DNA from: an uncultured Bacteroidales bacterium
GTDB lineage: Bacteria > Bacteroidota > Bacteroidia > Bacteroidales > F082
NCBI GenBank assembly: GCA_947303395.1
Contig: CAMYYD010000005.1
Coordinates: forward strand, 62,001-126,000
Length of the DNA stretch: 64,000 nucleotides
Direction of reading: 5' to 3'
Shown here piece after piece: positions 51,567 through 59,948 of this stretch; the first letter of the stretch is position 1; every line of letters starts with the position of its first letter. Made by a program: the position numbers and the translations under genes. The notes under the pieces were generated by a model. It searched no databases, was not told the origin of the DNA, and was given only the letters and a program-made list of their open reading frames with translations.

Positions 51567-52273
51567 TACTTTATCTCTTTTGTGAAATCCATTTTATCAG
51601 GATCGTTTTCCTGTATCGATTCTATCAAACCGTCTTTCAGATGCACGATTTTTCTTGTGAGGTTGGCTATTCCGCTTTCGTGCGTCACAATCACCATAGT
51701 GATTCCGGTAGCGTTCACCTCACGTAAAATCTGCATCACCTCGGCTGATGTCTTGCTGTCCAAAGCGCCAGTCGGTTCATCGGCAAGGATAAGTTTCGGT
51801 GATGTCACCAAGGCTCTTGCAATTGACACGCGCTGTTTCTGACCGCCGGAAAGCTCGTTCGGATAATGATCAGCCCAGTCCTTCAAACCGAAACGATCAA
51901 GATATTCCATTGCCATCATGTTGCGTTTCTTGCGGTTCACACCTTGATAAAACAGCGGCAAAGCCACGTTTTCGAGCGCCGTTTTGAACGGAATCAGGTT
52001 AAACGACTGGAAAATGAAGCCGATGAGCTTGTTGCGGAACTCCGCCGCCTGATTCTCCGAAAGGTTTTTCACCAGTTTTCCGGCAAGGTAATAATCGCCT
52101 TCATCGTAGTTGTCGAGGATTCCTATTATATTTAATAAGGTGGACTTGCCTGAACCCGAAGCTCCCATAATCGACACCAGCTCACCTTCCTCTACCTCGA
52201 GGTTTATTCCTTTCAACACGTGAAGCGGCTGCGCTCCGAAATAAGTCTTGTTAATATTATTAAGTTTTATCAT
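51566..52273 (-). CDS. MacB/LolD-type ABC transporter ATPase
   Basis: 235 residues. Walker A GASGSGKST, Q-loop FIFQSFNLIPFKTALENVALPL, signature LSGGQKQRVSIARAL, Walker B LILADEPTGALDSKTSAEVM and switch His in VIVTHE are all intact. This is the LolD/MacB subclass that drives FtsX-type permeases. It is the first gene of the five-gene operon and is preceded by TATTTTTG at 52299-52306. Confidence 0.95.
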   Translation of the reverse strand: MIKLNNINKTYFGAQPLHVLKGINLEVEEGELVSIMGASGSGKSTLLNIIGILDNYDEGDYYLAGKLVKNLSENQAAEFRNKLIGFIFQSFNLIPFKTALENVALPLFYQGVNRKKRNMMAMEYLDRFGLKDWADHYPNELSGGQKQRVSIARALVTSPKLILADEPTGALDSKTSAEVMQILREVNATGITMVIVTHESGIANLTRKIVHLKDGLIESIQENDPDKMDFTKEIK

Positions 52274-52298
52274 AGTGTACTACGTATCTAAGACACTG

Positions 52299-52306
52299 CA
52301 AAAATA
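52299..52306 (-). promoter_or_regulatory. -7 promoter element for the export operon
   Basis: TATTTTTG on the minus strand, 25 nt before the ATPase ATG at 52273. Confidence 0.6.
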
Positions 52307-52406
52307 GTAAAAATTTTTAACATGCAAGAAAAAAACGAAAAATTTTTCTTGTTGTTGTTTTTATAACGTCAAAAAACCATTTTTTGCTGCTTGTGCAGCA
52401 AAATTT

Positions 52407-53405
52407 TTAGTTCAAAATTGAAACCAGCAGTTCCTTCATTCTTTCTGAAGGCACGTTTTTCTTGATGATTATACCGTTTTCGTCAATGATGAGATTCTGA
52501 GGAATGTAGGCAATTGTATACAAACCTGCAGCTTCGTTTGCCCAACCTTTAAGATCGGAGACATGATTTGGCCATGAAAGGTTGTCATCTTCAATAGCTT
52601 TTTTCCATGCTGCCTCGTTCACGTCGAGTGACACACTCACGATATCCAAACCTTTGTCTTTGAATTCTTTATAAACTTCAACAAGACCTGGATTTTCTTT
52701 GCGGCAATCAGGGCACCATGAAGCCCAGAAGTCGAGAATGATGATTTTCGACTTACCGATAATGTCTTTAAAATTGAAATCATTGCCGTTTACGTCTTTC
52801 TGAACAAAAGGAATGAAAGGCATGCCAACTTCAGTCATTTCGAGACCTTTCATATATTCAACGACGAGGTCTTTGTAAGCGCTCTTCATGTCGCTTGGCA
52901 TCTCTACCATAAGGTTTTTCAAGTCATTGAGTTCGAACGACCATTTGTAACGGTACAATGCGTATGGAGCAATAGGATTATCGATGTTCTGTTTCACGAA
53001 ATCAAGCACAAAATAATGAATTTCCATCTCATCTTCAATTGTGTTGACTTCCGACATGAATTTATTCAGTTTTTCCTGACTTTCTGAAGCTGTAATTGTG
53101 ATTCCGTTGTATTTTTGATAATCACCACTAATCATAACATCCTGATTATCAGCGAATAATGTCAAAGGTCTCTTCCAACCTTTAACCATAATGCAATAAG
53201 CGTCGGTATTATCGCTCTGTTTTACTTTGAAAACAGCCTGATTGTCTTTTGCAATGACAGAATCCAATGTATTCATCTCCGTACCTTCATATCTCTGGAG
53301 ATAAACGGTTTTTCCGTCTGAATTTTCAAGGTTTACATTGATTTTAAATGTGTTGCATGATACCATTCCGACCATGACCAACAATGCCAAAACTAATTTT
53401 TTCAT
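52407..53405 (-). CDS. TlpA-like thiol-disulfide oxidoreductase lipoprotein (DUF4369 + thioredoxin domain)
   Basis: 332 residues. Lipoprotein signal with C17 in VMVGMVSC. The N-terminal half (VNLENSDGKTVYLQRYEGTEMNTLDSV) is a DUF4369-like beta domain. The C-terminal half is an AhpC/TSA-thioredoxin fold with the active site WCPDC in FWASWCPDCRKENPG (about residue 230). It probably reduces or exchanges disulfides in the periplasm. It starts 3 bp after mreD, so it seems to be the last gene of the purH-mreBCD transcript, a place usually taken by pbp2 and rodA. Confidence 0.9.
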   Translation of the reverse strand: MKKLVLALLVMVGMVSCNTFKINVNLENSDGKTVYLQRYEGTEMNTLDSVIAKDNQAVFKVKQSDNTDAYCIMVKGWKRPLTLFADNQDVMISGDYQKYNGITITASESQEKLNKFMSEVNTIEDEMEIHYFVLDFVKQNIDNPIAPYALYRYKWSFELNDLKNLMVEMPSDMKSAYKDLVVEYMKGLEMTEVGMPFIPFVQKDVNGNDFNFKDIIGKSKIIILDFWASWCPDCRKENPGLVEVYKEFKDKGLDIVSVSLDVNEAAWKKAIEDDNLSWPNHVSDLKGWANEAAGLYTIAYIPQNLIIDENGIIIKKNVPSERMKELLVSILN

Positions 53406-53408
53406 ATT

Positions 53409-53933
53409 TTAATAGTTTGATTTATTTTTTACAGGTTTTAATAGATATATCAATAATACTATGAAAATCAATGAGATAGGAACACTCAGCAACACTTCCA
53501 CCAACACTACGCCGAACAATTTGATGCTGAAGGCTTCCATCCAAAACAGGAACAGATTGTGAATCACCAGCAATAAAAGTGAATAAATCAGGAACCATTG
53601 GAGTCCCATTTCGCCAATTGAAGGCTCGTTTTTACCCTCAATATCGCTTTTTCTGGTGGTAATTCCGATTATAAAAGGCCGCATATACGACATAAACACG
53701 GTTGCGGAAGCGTTAAGACCCGGTGTTCCGTTAAAAATATCCACCACAAATCCAATCAAGAAACCATTGATCATCAATTTCCACGTTGGAGTGTCGAAAG
53801 GCATCAGCAGGATAAAGATAACATAGATGCAAGGATGGATATAGTTTCCGATACGCAAGTTATCGAAAACCGCAATCTGGAGCAAAACCAGACCAATAAA
53901 ACGTATAATATTGCGTATCAGTGTGTTATACAT
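53409..53933 (-). CDS. mreD: Rod shape-determining protein MreD
   Basis: 174 residues, five to six membrane spans, little sequence conservation as usual for MreD. Position directly after mreC with a 16-bp overlap, and motifs such as NYIHPCIYVIFILLMPFDTP and LIGFVVDIFNGTPGLNASA, support the call. It is the membrane partner of MreC in the elongation complex. Confidence 0.85.
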   Translation of the reverse strand: MYNTLIRNIIRFIGLVLLQIAVFDNLRIGNYIHPCIYVIFILLMPFDTPTWKLMINGFLIGFVVDIFNGTPGLNASATVFMSYMRPFIIGITTRKSDIEGKNEPSIGEMGLQWFLIYSLLLLVIHNLFLFWMEAFSIKLFGVVLVEVLLSVPISLIFIVLLIYLLKPVKNKSNY

Positions 53934-54718
53934 AATGAATCAATCTCACTCCTATAATTGTTTTTCACCACATAAACAAACCGCAGCGTACTGAAATTTG
54001 TTGAAAACTTAATCTTCGCGGTGTTGAACAAACCGTTTTCGGTGTCTTCGTTTTCTTCAATCGTACCAACCATCACATCAGCAGGGAAAGAGTTGGAAAA
54101 GCCGCTTGTCACCAAAGTGTCGCCTTTATTAATAATAAGGTGTGAAGGAATGTCTTTCACTAAACCGAAACGATAATCCTTACTATCCCATACAACATTC
54201 GCAACATATTGATTATCAGCGAATCTACAACTAATAATCGAATACGAGTTAAGCATACTCATCACCGACGCGTAATGATTGCTGACATTCACCACCTTTC
54301 CTACCACGCCGTTGTCACAAATCACACCCATATCAGGTTCGAGACCGTCGACACGACCTTTGTCGATAATGATGTAATTATTCTTGTCGGAGATATTATT
54401 ATTGATAATGTGAGCCGGCAAAAACGAGAACATCTGGTCAACAATCAGCGAGTCGTTTTCATAATACTCATATCCTAACCGACTCTGTAGCAATGCGTTA
54501 TGTTGTGCTAACAATTCATTTTCACTTTTCAGATGCAGATAGTCGTTCCAGTTGGAGGTGGTTTTATAAAAGCCTCCGGTAATGCTGTTTGAAACGTTGG
54601 TCATCTTCCTGCTATGATACGGAAGGTTGCGTACAATCATTATGATGCACATCAACTCCAGCAGAACAAATAGTATGACTGCGTTATATTTCTTTATGAA
54701 AATGAATAAGTTATACAT
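53918..54718 (-). CDS. mreC: Rod shape-determining protein MreC
   Basis: 266 residues. One N-terminal membrane span (YNAVILFVLLELMCIIMIV), a short coiled coil (LKSENELLAQHNALLQSRLGYE) and a periplasmic double beta-barrel (NNYIIIDKGRVDGLEPDMGVICDNGVVGKVVNVSNHYASVMSML; LVTSGFSNSFPADVMVGTI). The GVVGKV and SGFSNSFPADVMVG blocks are typical of MreC. It overlaps mreD and lies 7 bp after mreB. It organises cell-wall synthesis along the cell length. Confidence 0.93.
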   Translation of the reverse strand: MYNLFIFIKKYNAVILFVLLELMCIIMIVRNLPYHSRKMTNVSNSITGGFYKTTSNWNDYLHLKSENELLAQHNALLQSRLGYEYYENDSLIVDQMFSFLPAHIINNNISDKNNYIIIDKGRVDGLEPDMGVICDNGVVGKVVNVSNHYASVMSMLNSYSIISCRFADNQYVANVVWDSKDYRFGLVKDIPSHLIINKGDTLVTSGFSNSFPADVMVGTIEENEDTENGLFNTAKIKFSTNFSTLRFVYVVKNNYRSEIDSLCITH

Positions 54719-54725
54719 TCACCGA

Positions 54726-55748
54726 TTACTTTATCAGGAATGGGAAACCGTCGAAGTTTTTAAGAGCGATACCTGTACCGCGAGCCACAGCGCGCAATGG
54801 ATCTTCGGCGACGTGGATCGGCAGTTGGGTTCTATCGTGCAAACGTTTGTCGAGACCGCGCAACAATGCACCGCCACCGGTGAGGTAGATACCTGTACGA
54901 TAGATATCGGCCGAAAGCTCAGGTGGAGTTGTCTCGAGGGTGTTCAACACAGCCGTCTCGATTTTTGAAACGCTCTTATCGAGGCAGTGAGCGATTTCTT
55001 TGTAGTTGACTTTGATTTCCTTCGGGATACCTGTCAACATATCGCGTCCGTGAACTGCGTAGTCCTCTGGCGGGTTGTCGAGATCTTGGATTGCGGCGCC
55101 CACTTCGATTTTGATAAGCTCAGCGGTGCGTTCACCAACGTTGAGGTTGTGCTCTTTACGCATATATTCCACGATTTCGTCGGTGAAGTCGTCGCCAGCG
55201 ATACGGATTGACTTGTTTGTGACGATACCGCCGAGAGCGATGACAGCGATTTCCGAAGTACCACCTCCGATATCGACGATCATGTTACCCATTGGTTCGA
55301 GCACGTCGATACCGATACCGATAGCGGCTGCCATAGGCTCGTGAATCAGTCGCACTTCCTTAGCGCCAGCCTGTTCGGCACTGTCTTTAACAGCTCTCTC
55401 CTCCACTTCGGTGATACCTGAAGGGATGCAGATGACCATCTTCAACGCAGGAGGGAATATCGAACGGTGGAAGTTTATCATTTTTATCATTTCCCTCAAC
55501 ATGAATTCAGCTGCCTGGAAGTCGGCGATGACACCATCACGTAAAGGTCTGATAGTCTTGATGTTTTCGTGAGTCTTACCATGCATCATCATAGCGCGTT
55601 TGCCCACAGCCATGATTTGTTGGGTATCACGTTTGATAGCAACGATTGACGGCTCGTCTACCATCACTTTGTCGTTATACATGATGATGGTGTTAGCTGT
55701 ACCGAGGTCGATTGCAAGTTCTTTATCGAATAATGAAAACAATCCCAT
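54726..55748 (-). CDS. mreB: Rod shape-determining protein MreB (bacterial actin)
   Basis: 340 residues from the ATG at 55748, the standard MreB start MGLFSLFDKELAIDLGTANT; the open frame extends 28 codons further into purH but that would be atypical. Actin-fold ATP motifs are DLGTANTIIMYN (phosphate 1), IVDIGGGTSEIAVI (phosphate 2) and YLTGGGALLRGLD (adenosine). It forms filaments under the inner membrane and directs rod-shaped growth. It begins 4 bp after the purH stop codon, so its transcription likely starts at the purH promoter. Confidence 0.97.
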   Translation of the reverse strand: MGLFSLFDKELAIDLGTANTIIMYNDKVMVDEPSIVAIKRDTQQIMAVGKRAMMMHGKTHENIKTIRPLRDGVIADFQAAEFMLREMIKMINFHRSIFPPALKMVICIPSGITEVEERAVKDSAEQAGAKEVRLIHEPMAAAIGIGIDVLEPMGNMIVDIGGGTSEIAVIALGGIVTNKSIRIAGDDFTDEIVEYMRKEHNLNVGERTAELIKIEVGAAIQDLDNPPEDYAVHGRDMLTGIPKEIKVNYKEIAHCLDKSVSKIETAVLNTLETTPPELSADIYRTGIYLTGGGALLRGLDKRLHDRTQLPIHVAEDPLRAVARGTGIALKNFDGFPFLIK

Positions 55749-55752
55749 ATTA

Positions 55753-57243
55753 TTAATGTTTAAAGTGTCTGAATCCAGTGAAAACCATAGCGATTCCGAG
55801 TTTGTTGCAAGCGTCAATCGACTCTTGGTCACGCACTGATCCGCCAGGTTGAATAATTGATTTGATGCCGGCTTCGCTTGCTATCTCGACGCAGTCGGAG
55901 AACGGAAAGAAAGCGTCGGAAGCAAGGACAGCGCCGTTGAGGTCAAAGTTGAAACTCTTAGCTTTTGCGATAGCCTGACGCAGCGAGTCGACGCGTGATG
56001 TCTGACCGATGCCTGAAGCGTAAAGCTGTTTGTTTTTCGCCAAAACTATAGCGTTTGAGCGACTGTGTTTCACTATTTTGTTAGCGAAGATCAAGTCGTC
56101 AATATCTTGATTATCAATAAGTTTATCGGTTACAGGCTTGAAGTCGTCCTTTGTCTCGGTATGAAGGTCGCGATCCTGTTCCAATATGCCGTTAAGTGCT
56201 GATTTATAAACCTTTGCAGGGAATTTATTTGATTTCAACTTCAACACTATACGGTTTTTCTTCGAGAAGAGGATGTCGAGAACGCCGTCTTCGTAACTTG
56301 GAGCAACGCACACCTCGAAGAACATCTTGTTCATCTCTTCAGCCGTTTTTGTGTCGATTGGTCGATTGCTGACAAACACGCCGCCGAAAGCTGATACCGG
56401 GTCGCCAGCCAAAGCTGCGTCGTAAGCTTCTGATATTGAAGGTCTTGTAGCTATTCCGCAAGGGTTGTTATGCTTCAAAATCGCAAATGTAGGCTCGTCG
56501 AATTCACGGATGAGGTTCAGACCAGCGTCAAGGTCAAGCAAGTTGTTGTAAGATAGGTCTTTACCGTGAAGTTTTTCAAAAACATCGTTGAGATTGCCGT
56601 TGAAAACAGCCTGCTGGTGAGGATTTTCGCCGTATCTCAAAGGTGTCACAGTCTCGCCTGAGAACCAGTTGAAGATAGCGGTATCGTAATGTGAACTCGT
56701 TGCGAAAGCGTATTTCGCGAAGCGTTTTCTGTCTTCCAAAGTCGTGCAACCGTCTTGTTTTTCGTACATCTCCATAAATTCCTTATAGTAATTTGAAGAT
56801 GGCACGATCAGGCAGTCGTTGAAGTTTTTCGCACCTGCGCGGATAAGAGAAATGCCGCCAATATCAATTTTTTCAATGATTTGCGCTTCATCGTCAGTGT
56901 TTCTGACAGTCTCCTCAAACGGATAAAGGTCAACAATCACGAGGTCGAGAGCCGGGATTTCGTATTGTTTCATCTCAGCGATATCCGATTCGTTGTTGAG
57001 ACGGCCCAGTATTCCGCCAAACACTTTCGGATGCAAAGTTTTGACGCGTCCTCCTAGAATTGAAGGATAACCTGTGAGAGACTCCACCGAGCGCACGGTA
57101 TCGTCAATTTTTTTGATAAAATCCAGAGTTCCACCGGTAGCATAAATTTGGACGCCGTTCTTTTTCAGCAGAGCGACGATTTTATCGAGATCAGTCTTAT
57201 AAAATACTGATATTAAAGCACTTGTAATTTTTTTTGGTGACAT
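55753..57243 (-). CDS. purH: Bifunctional AICAR transformylase / IMP cyclohydrolase
   Basis: 496 residues. It carries out the last two steps of de novo IMP synthesis. The N-terminal IMP cyclohydrolase (ISVFYKTDLDKIVALLKKNGVQIYATGGTLDFIKK; LHPKVFGGILGR) is followed by the AICAR transformylase with RYGENPHQ, FAILKHNNPCGIA (catalytic Lys-His region), AFGGVFVSNRPID, SDAFFPFSD and IIQPGGSVRDQESIDACN. Full length. It heads the transcript that continues into mreBCD and is divergent from recJ across a shared 140-bp intergenic region. Confidence 0.96.
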   Translation of the reverse strand: MSPKKITSALISVFYKTDLDKIVALLKKNGVQIYATGGTLDFIKKIDDTVRSVESLTGYPSILGGRVKTLHPKVFGGILGRLNNESDIAEMKQYEIPALDLVIVDLYPFEETVRNTDDEAQIIEKIDIGGISLIRAGAKNFNDCLIVPSSNYYKEFMEMYEKQDGCTTLEDRKRFAKYAFATSSHYDTAIFNWFSGETVTPLRYGENPHQQAVFNGNLNDVFEKLHGKDLSYNNLLDLDAGLNLIREFDEPTFAILKHNNPCGIATRPSISEAYDAALAGDPVSAFGGVFVSNRPIDTKTAEEMNKMFFEVCVAPSYEDGVLDILFSKKNRIVLKLKSNKFPAKVYKSALNGILEQDRDLHTETKDDFKPVTDKLIDNQDIDDLIFANKIVKHSRSNAIVLAKNKQLYASGIGQTSRVDSLRQAIAKAKSFNFDLNGAVLASDAFFPFSDCVEIASEAGIKSIIQPGGSVRDQESIDACNKLGIAMVFTGFRHFKH

Positions 57244-57266
57244 TTTTGTGATAACGTTTTAAGTCG

Positions 57267-57274
57267 CAAATATA
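57267..57274 (-). promoter_or_regulatory. -7 promoter element for purH-mreBCD
   Basis: TATATTTG on the minus strand, 23 nt before the purH ATG. Confidence 0.6.
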
Positions 57275-57331
57275 ATAAAAAGTTACAGATAAAAGTTAAA
57301 AGTTTTAAGATTATTTTTTTTAATTTTTTTC

Positions 57332-57362
57332 TTGGAAAAATAAAATGTATTTCGTAATTTTG
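57332..57362 (+). promoter_or_regulatory. Promoter of recJ
   Basis: TTG (57332-57334), 20-bp spacer, TAATTTTG (57355-57362). Both Bacteroidota promoter elements are at the ideal spacing, 21 nt before the GTG start. Confidence 0.7.
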
Positions 57363-57383
57363 CAGGTTAAATTTTGTTTTTAA

Positions 57384-59108
57384 GTGGAAACGCGCTGGAT
57401 AATTGCAAAAGATGCAGATAAACAATTAGTTAAAAGCTTGTCGGAGTCGCTAGGCATCGACGAGATTTTGGCTACTTTGTTAGTTCAGCGTGGAATCACT
57501 AACTACGAAGAGGCAAAAGATTTCTTTAGACCGTCGCTTGAGCACCTTCACGACCCATTTTTGATGAAGGATATGGACAAGGCTGTCGACAGGCTTCAAA
57601 AGGCTATGAACGACGGTGAGAAAATCTTGATTTACGGTGATTACGACGTTGATGGAACCACCGCCGTTGCCTTGATTTACACGTATTTAAAGAATTTCGT
57701 CAACAAAAAGAAAATCGAGTTCTATATCCCTGACAGATATGAAGAGGGATACGGAATTTCATATAAAGGCATCGATTATGCCGCCGACAATGGTTTTGGC
57801 TTGGTCATAGTACTTGACTGCGGCATCAAAGCTGTTGAAAAAATCGAGTATGCCAACCAGCGTGGTGTCGATTTCATCATTTGCGACCACCATCGTCCGG
57901 ATGAAGTGATACCGAACGCTGTGGCTGTCCTCGACTCAAAACGTCCCGACTGCGAGTATCCTTACAAGGAACTCTCAGGTTGCGGTGTCGGTTTCAAGCT
58001 CATTTCAGCATTGTCGATGCGACTTGGCAGACCTATCGAAGAGGTTTACGAACTCCTTGATTATGTTGCAGTTAGTATCGCTGCTGATATTGTTCCAATC
58101 ACAGGCGAAAACAGAGTTTTGGCATATTTTGGACTCAAGCAATTGAACAAGAACCCTCGTCCGGGAATCGCGGCAGTGCTTCGTCAGGCGGAACAGAAAA
58201 ACGCGCTCGACAGAGAATTGACTATCAGCGACTTAGTGTTCCTCATCGGACCACGTATCAACGCTGCGGGACGATTGGAGAAAGCCAGCGACTCAGTAAG
58301 ACTTTTGCTTGCAACCAACAGTGAGCACGCCGAGAAGTTGGCCGCAAGTATCAACGACCTCAACTCAAAGCGTCGTGAATTTGACAACGCCATCACCGAG
58401 GAGGCACTGAAGATGATTGATGCCGACGAGAAGCTCCGCAACGCCAAGAGCACCGTGATTTTCAATGAAAACTGGCACAAAGGCGTTATCGGTATCGTTG
58501 CTTCACGACTCACCGATTCTTATTACCGCCCGACAATAGTTTTGACACGTTCAGGTAACTTGATCACAGGTTCGGCTCGTTCGATTAAGAACTTCGATAT
58601 CTACGACGCCATCGACGACTGTTCAGATTTGCTTGAACATTTCGGCGGACACAAATACGCAGCGGGATTGTCGTTGAAGCCTGAAAATCTTGAGAAATTC
58701 TCGGAAAGATTTGAGAAATATGTCTCAGAGCATCTTGAAGACGACGATTTGACACCAGAGTTGAATGTCGACATCGAGATGGACTTCACGAACATCACTC
58801 CGAAGTTTGTTCGTATCTTGAAGCAGTTCGCTCCATTCGGACCAGGCAATTTGTCACCTGTATTCCTCACCAAGAACGTTGTTGACGCAGGATTCTCACG
58901 TGCTGTAGGCAATCGTAAACACTTGAAGCTCAGCGTGATGCAGCAAGGCAACACCGACTTTGTGTTTTCAGGCATAGCATTCCAGAAAGGCGATTTGTAT
59001 GAACGGATTCACGAAAAGGAACCGTTCACAATGTGCTATTACATAGAAGAGAATTTCTGGCAAGGAAAGACGTCGCTGCAGCTTAATGTCAAAGACATTA
59101 AGTTTTAA
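57384..59108 (+). CDS. recJ: Single-stranded-DNA-specific exonuclease RecJ
   Basis: 574 residues from a GTG start at 57384; the promoter 21 nt upstream and the family-typical beginning (TRWIIAKDADKQLVKSLSESL) support this start over later ATGs. It degrades ssDNA 5' to 3' in recombination and repair. DHH motifs are LIYGDYDVDGTTA, LVIVLDCGI and ICDHHRP; the DHHA1 domain has GRLEKASDSVRLLL, HKGVIGIVASRL and GGHKYAAGLSLKPE. The stop codon TAA is followed at once by array R5. Confidence 0.96.
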   Translation: METRWIIAKDADKQLVKSLSESLGIDEILATLLVQRGITNYEEAKDFFRPSLEHLHDPFLMKDMDKAVDRLQKAMNDGEKILIYGDYDVDGTTAVALIYTYLKNFVNKKKIEFYIPDRYEEGYGISYKGIDYAADNGFGLVIVLDCGIKAVEKIEYANQRGVDFIICDHHRPDEVIPNAVAVLDSKRPDCEYPYKELSGCGVGFKLISALSMRLGRPIEEVYELLDYVAVSIAADIVPITGENRVLAYFGLKQLNKNPRPGIAAVLRQAEQKNALDRELTISDLVFLIGPRINAAGRLEKASDSVRLLLATNSEHAEKLAASINDLNSKRREFDNAITEEALKMIDADEKLRNAKSTVIFNENWHKGVIGIVASRLTDSYYRPTIVLTRSGNLITGSARSIKNFDIYDAIDDCSDLLEHFGGHKYAAGLSLKPENLEKFSERFEKYVSEHLEDDDLTPELNVDIEMDFTNITPKFVRILKQFAPFGPGNLSPVFLTKNVVDAGFSRAVGNRKHLKLSVMQQGNTDFVFSGIAFQKGDLYERIHEKEPFTMCYYIEENFWQGKTSLQLNVKDIKF

Positions 59109-59165
59109 GTTGTTCAGTTATTCAGTTGTTCAGTTTAACTGATTAACTGGTTAACTGATTAACTA
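59108..59165. repeat. Octamer array R5 (palindromic, between convergent genes)
   Basis: From the last base of the recJ stop: AGTTGTTC, AGTTATTC, AGTTGTTC, AGTTTAAC, then TGATTAAC, TGGTTAAC, TGATTAAC, ending at the stop codon of the LysE-type gene (CTA, 59163-59165). Arms of three to four units pair with each other. It probably terminates transcription from both sides. Confidence 0.88.
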
Positions 59166-59882
59166 TCTAAAGAATATCACTCTGATTATTAGTGCTACAC
59201 CGCAAAGGGCAAGGACCACGCCGGTTCCTTGGTTAAGGAGTTTCATGCGTTTTTCGGTAAAGAAGCGTTTCAAAGAGTAAGCACCGACGATTTTCAGGAT
59301 ATCGATTGCAAAAACCGTGGCGAATGTTCCCAAGAAGAAGAATGCCACTAAAGTTTCGTTACCATTATAAATCTCTGAACCAGATACAGTTGCAACCGTT
59401 GTCATCCAGAAAACCCAGATAAACGGGTTGAAAATATTCATCACGAAACCTTTTGACAGATACACATACCATCTTGGACCATCGCGTTTGATGTCAAGTT
59501 TTTCGTCAATTTTATCCAATTGTTGGTCGATTTTCTCGAATTTTTTCTCCATTTCGGCAAGTTGAGCGCTCTTTTTTTCCGATCGTGCAACAATTTTTTC
59601 AGGTTTGCTATAAAAAGTAAAAATTCCGAACCCGATAATTATCAATCCCGCTGTGACACCAGCCAGCACCATATTTCCGCTGTCATCAAGTGTAAGTTGG
59701 ATTGAGGTCATCATCATAAGCACAACAACGAGTATGTCGCTCAGCAGAACGCCCGAGTCGAACAACAAAGCGGTTTTGAAGCCTTTGCTAATGCTGGTTT
59801 GAATCAGCAAAAAGAACGCAGGACCAACCCCAAAGATTGTTGCCAAGGTCAAACCCATCAATGCGCCGTGAAAAAAAACCAT
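59163..59882 (-). CDS. LysE/RhtB-family exporter with coiled-coil insertion
   Basis: 239 residues, about 30 more than a typical LysE-type exporter. It starts FFHGALMGLTLATIFGVGPAFFLLIQTSISKGFKTALLFDSGVLLSDI, the family signature with the glycine-rich first span. Two further spans come before a charged, heptad-like segment (SEKKSAQLAEMEKKFEKIDQQLDKIDEKLD, about 97-127), and then three more spans (FVMNIFNPFIWVFWMTTVATVSG). It exports amino acids or other small solutes; the substrate is unknown. The cytoplasmic coiled-coil insertion may allow oligomerisation. The stop codon lies in array R5. Confidence 0.87.
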   Translation of the reverse strand: MVFFHGALMGLTLATIFGVGPAFFLLIQTSISKGFKTALLFDSGVLLSDILVVVLMMMTSIQLTLDDSGNMVLAGVTAGLIIIGFGIFTFYSKPEKIVARSEKKSAQLAEMEKKFEKIDQQLDKIDEKLDIKRDGPRWYVYLSKGFVMNIFNPFIWVFWMTTVATVSGSEIYNGNETLVAFFFLGTFATVFAIDILKIVGAYSLKRFFTEKRMKLLNQGTGVVLALCGVALIIRVIFFR

Positions 59883-59902
59883 ATTTATACTTTTATAAAC
59901 TA

Positions 59903-59910
59903 CAAAAGTA
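59903..59910 (-). promoter_or_regulatory. -7 promoter element for the LysE-type exporter gene
   Basis: TACTTTTG on the minus strand, 20 nt before the ATG at 59882. Confidence 0.6.
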
Positions 59911-59948
59911 CAAATTATTTTTAATATTCACTCAACATTTCTTACTAA

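Noticed and set aside
56107..56117. TTGATTATCAA as a DnaA box or replication origin signal
   Set aside because: It does not match TTATCCACA, and the copies are scattered mainly in coding sequence.
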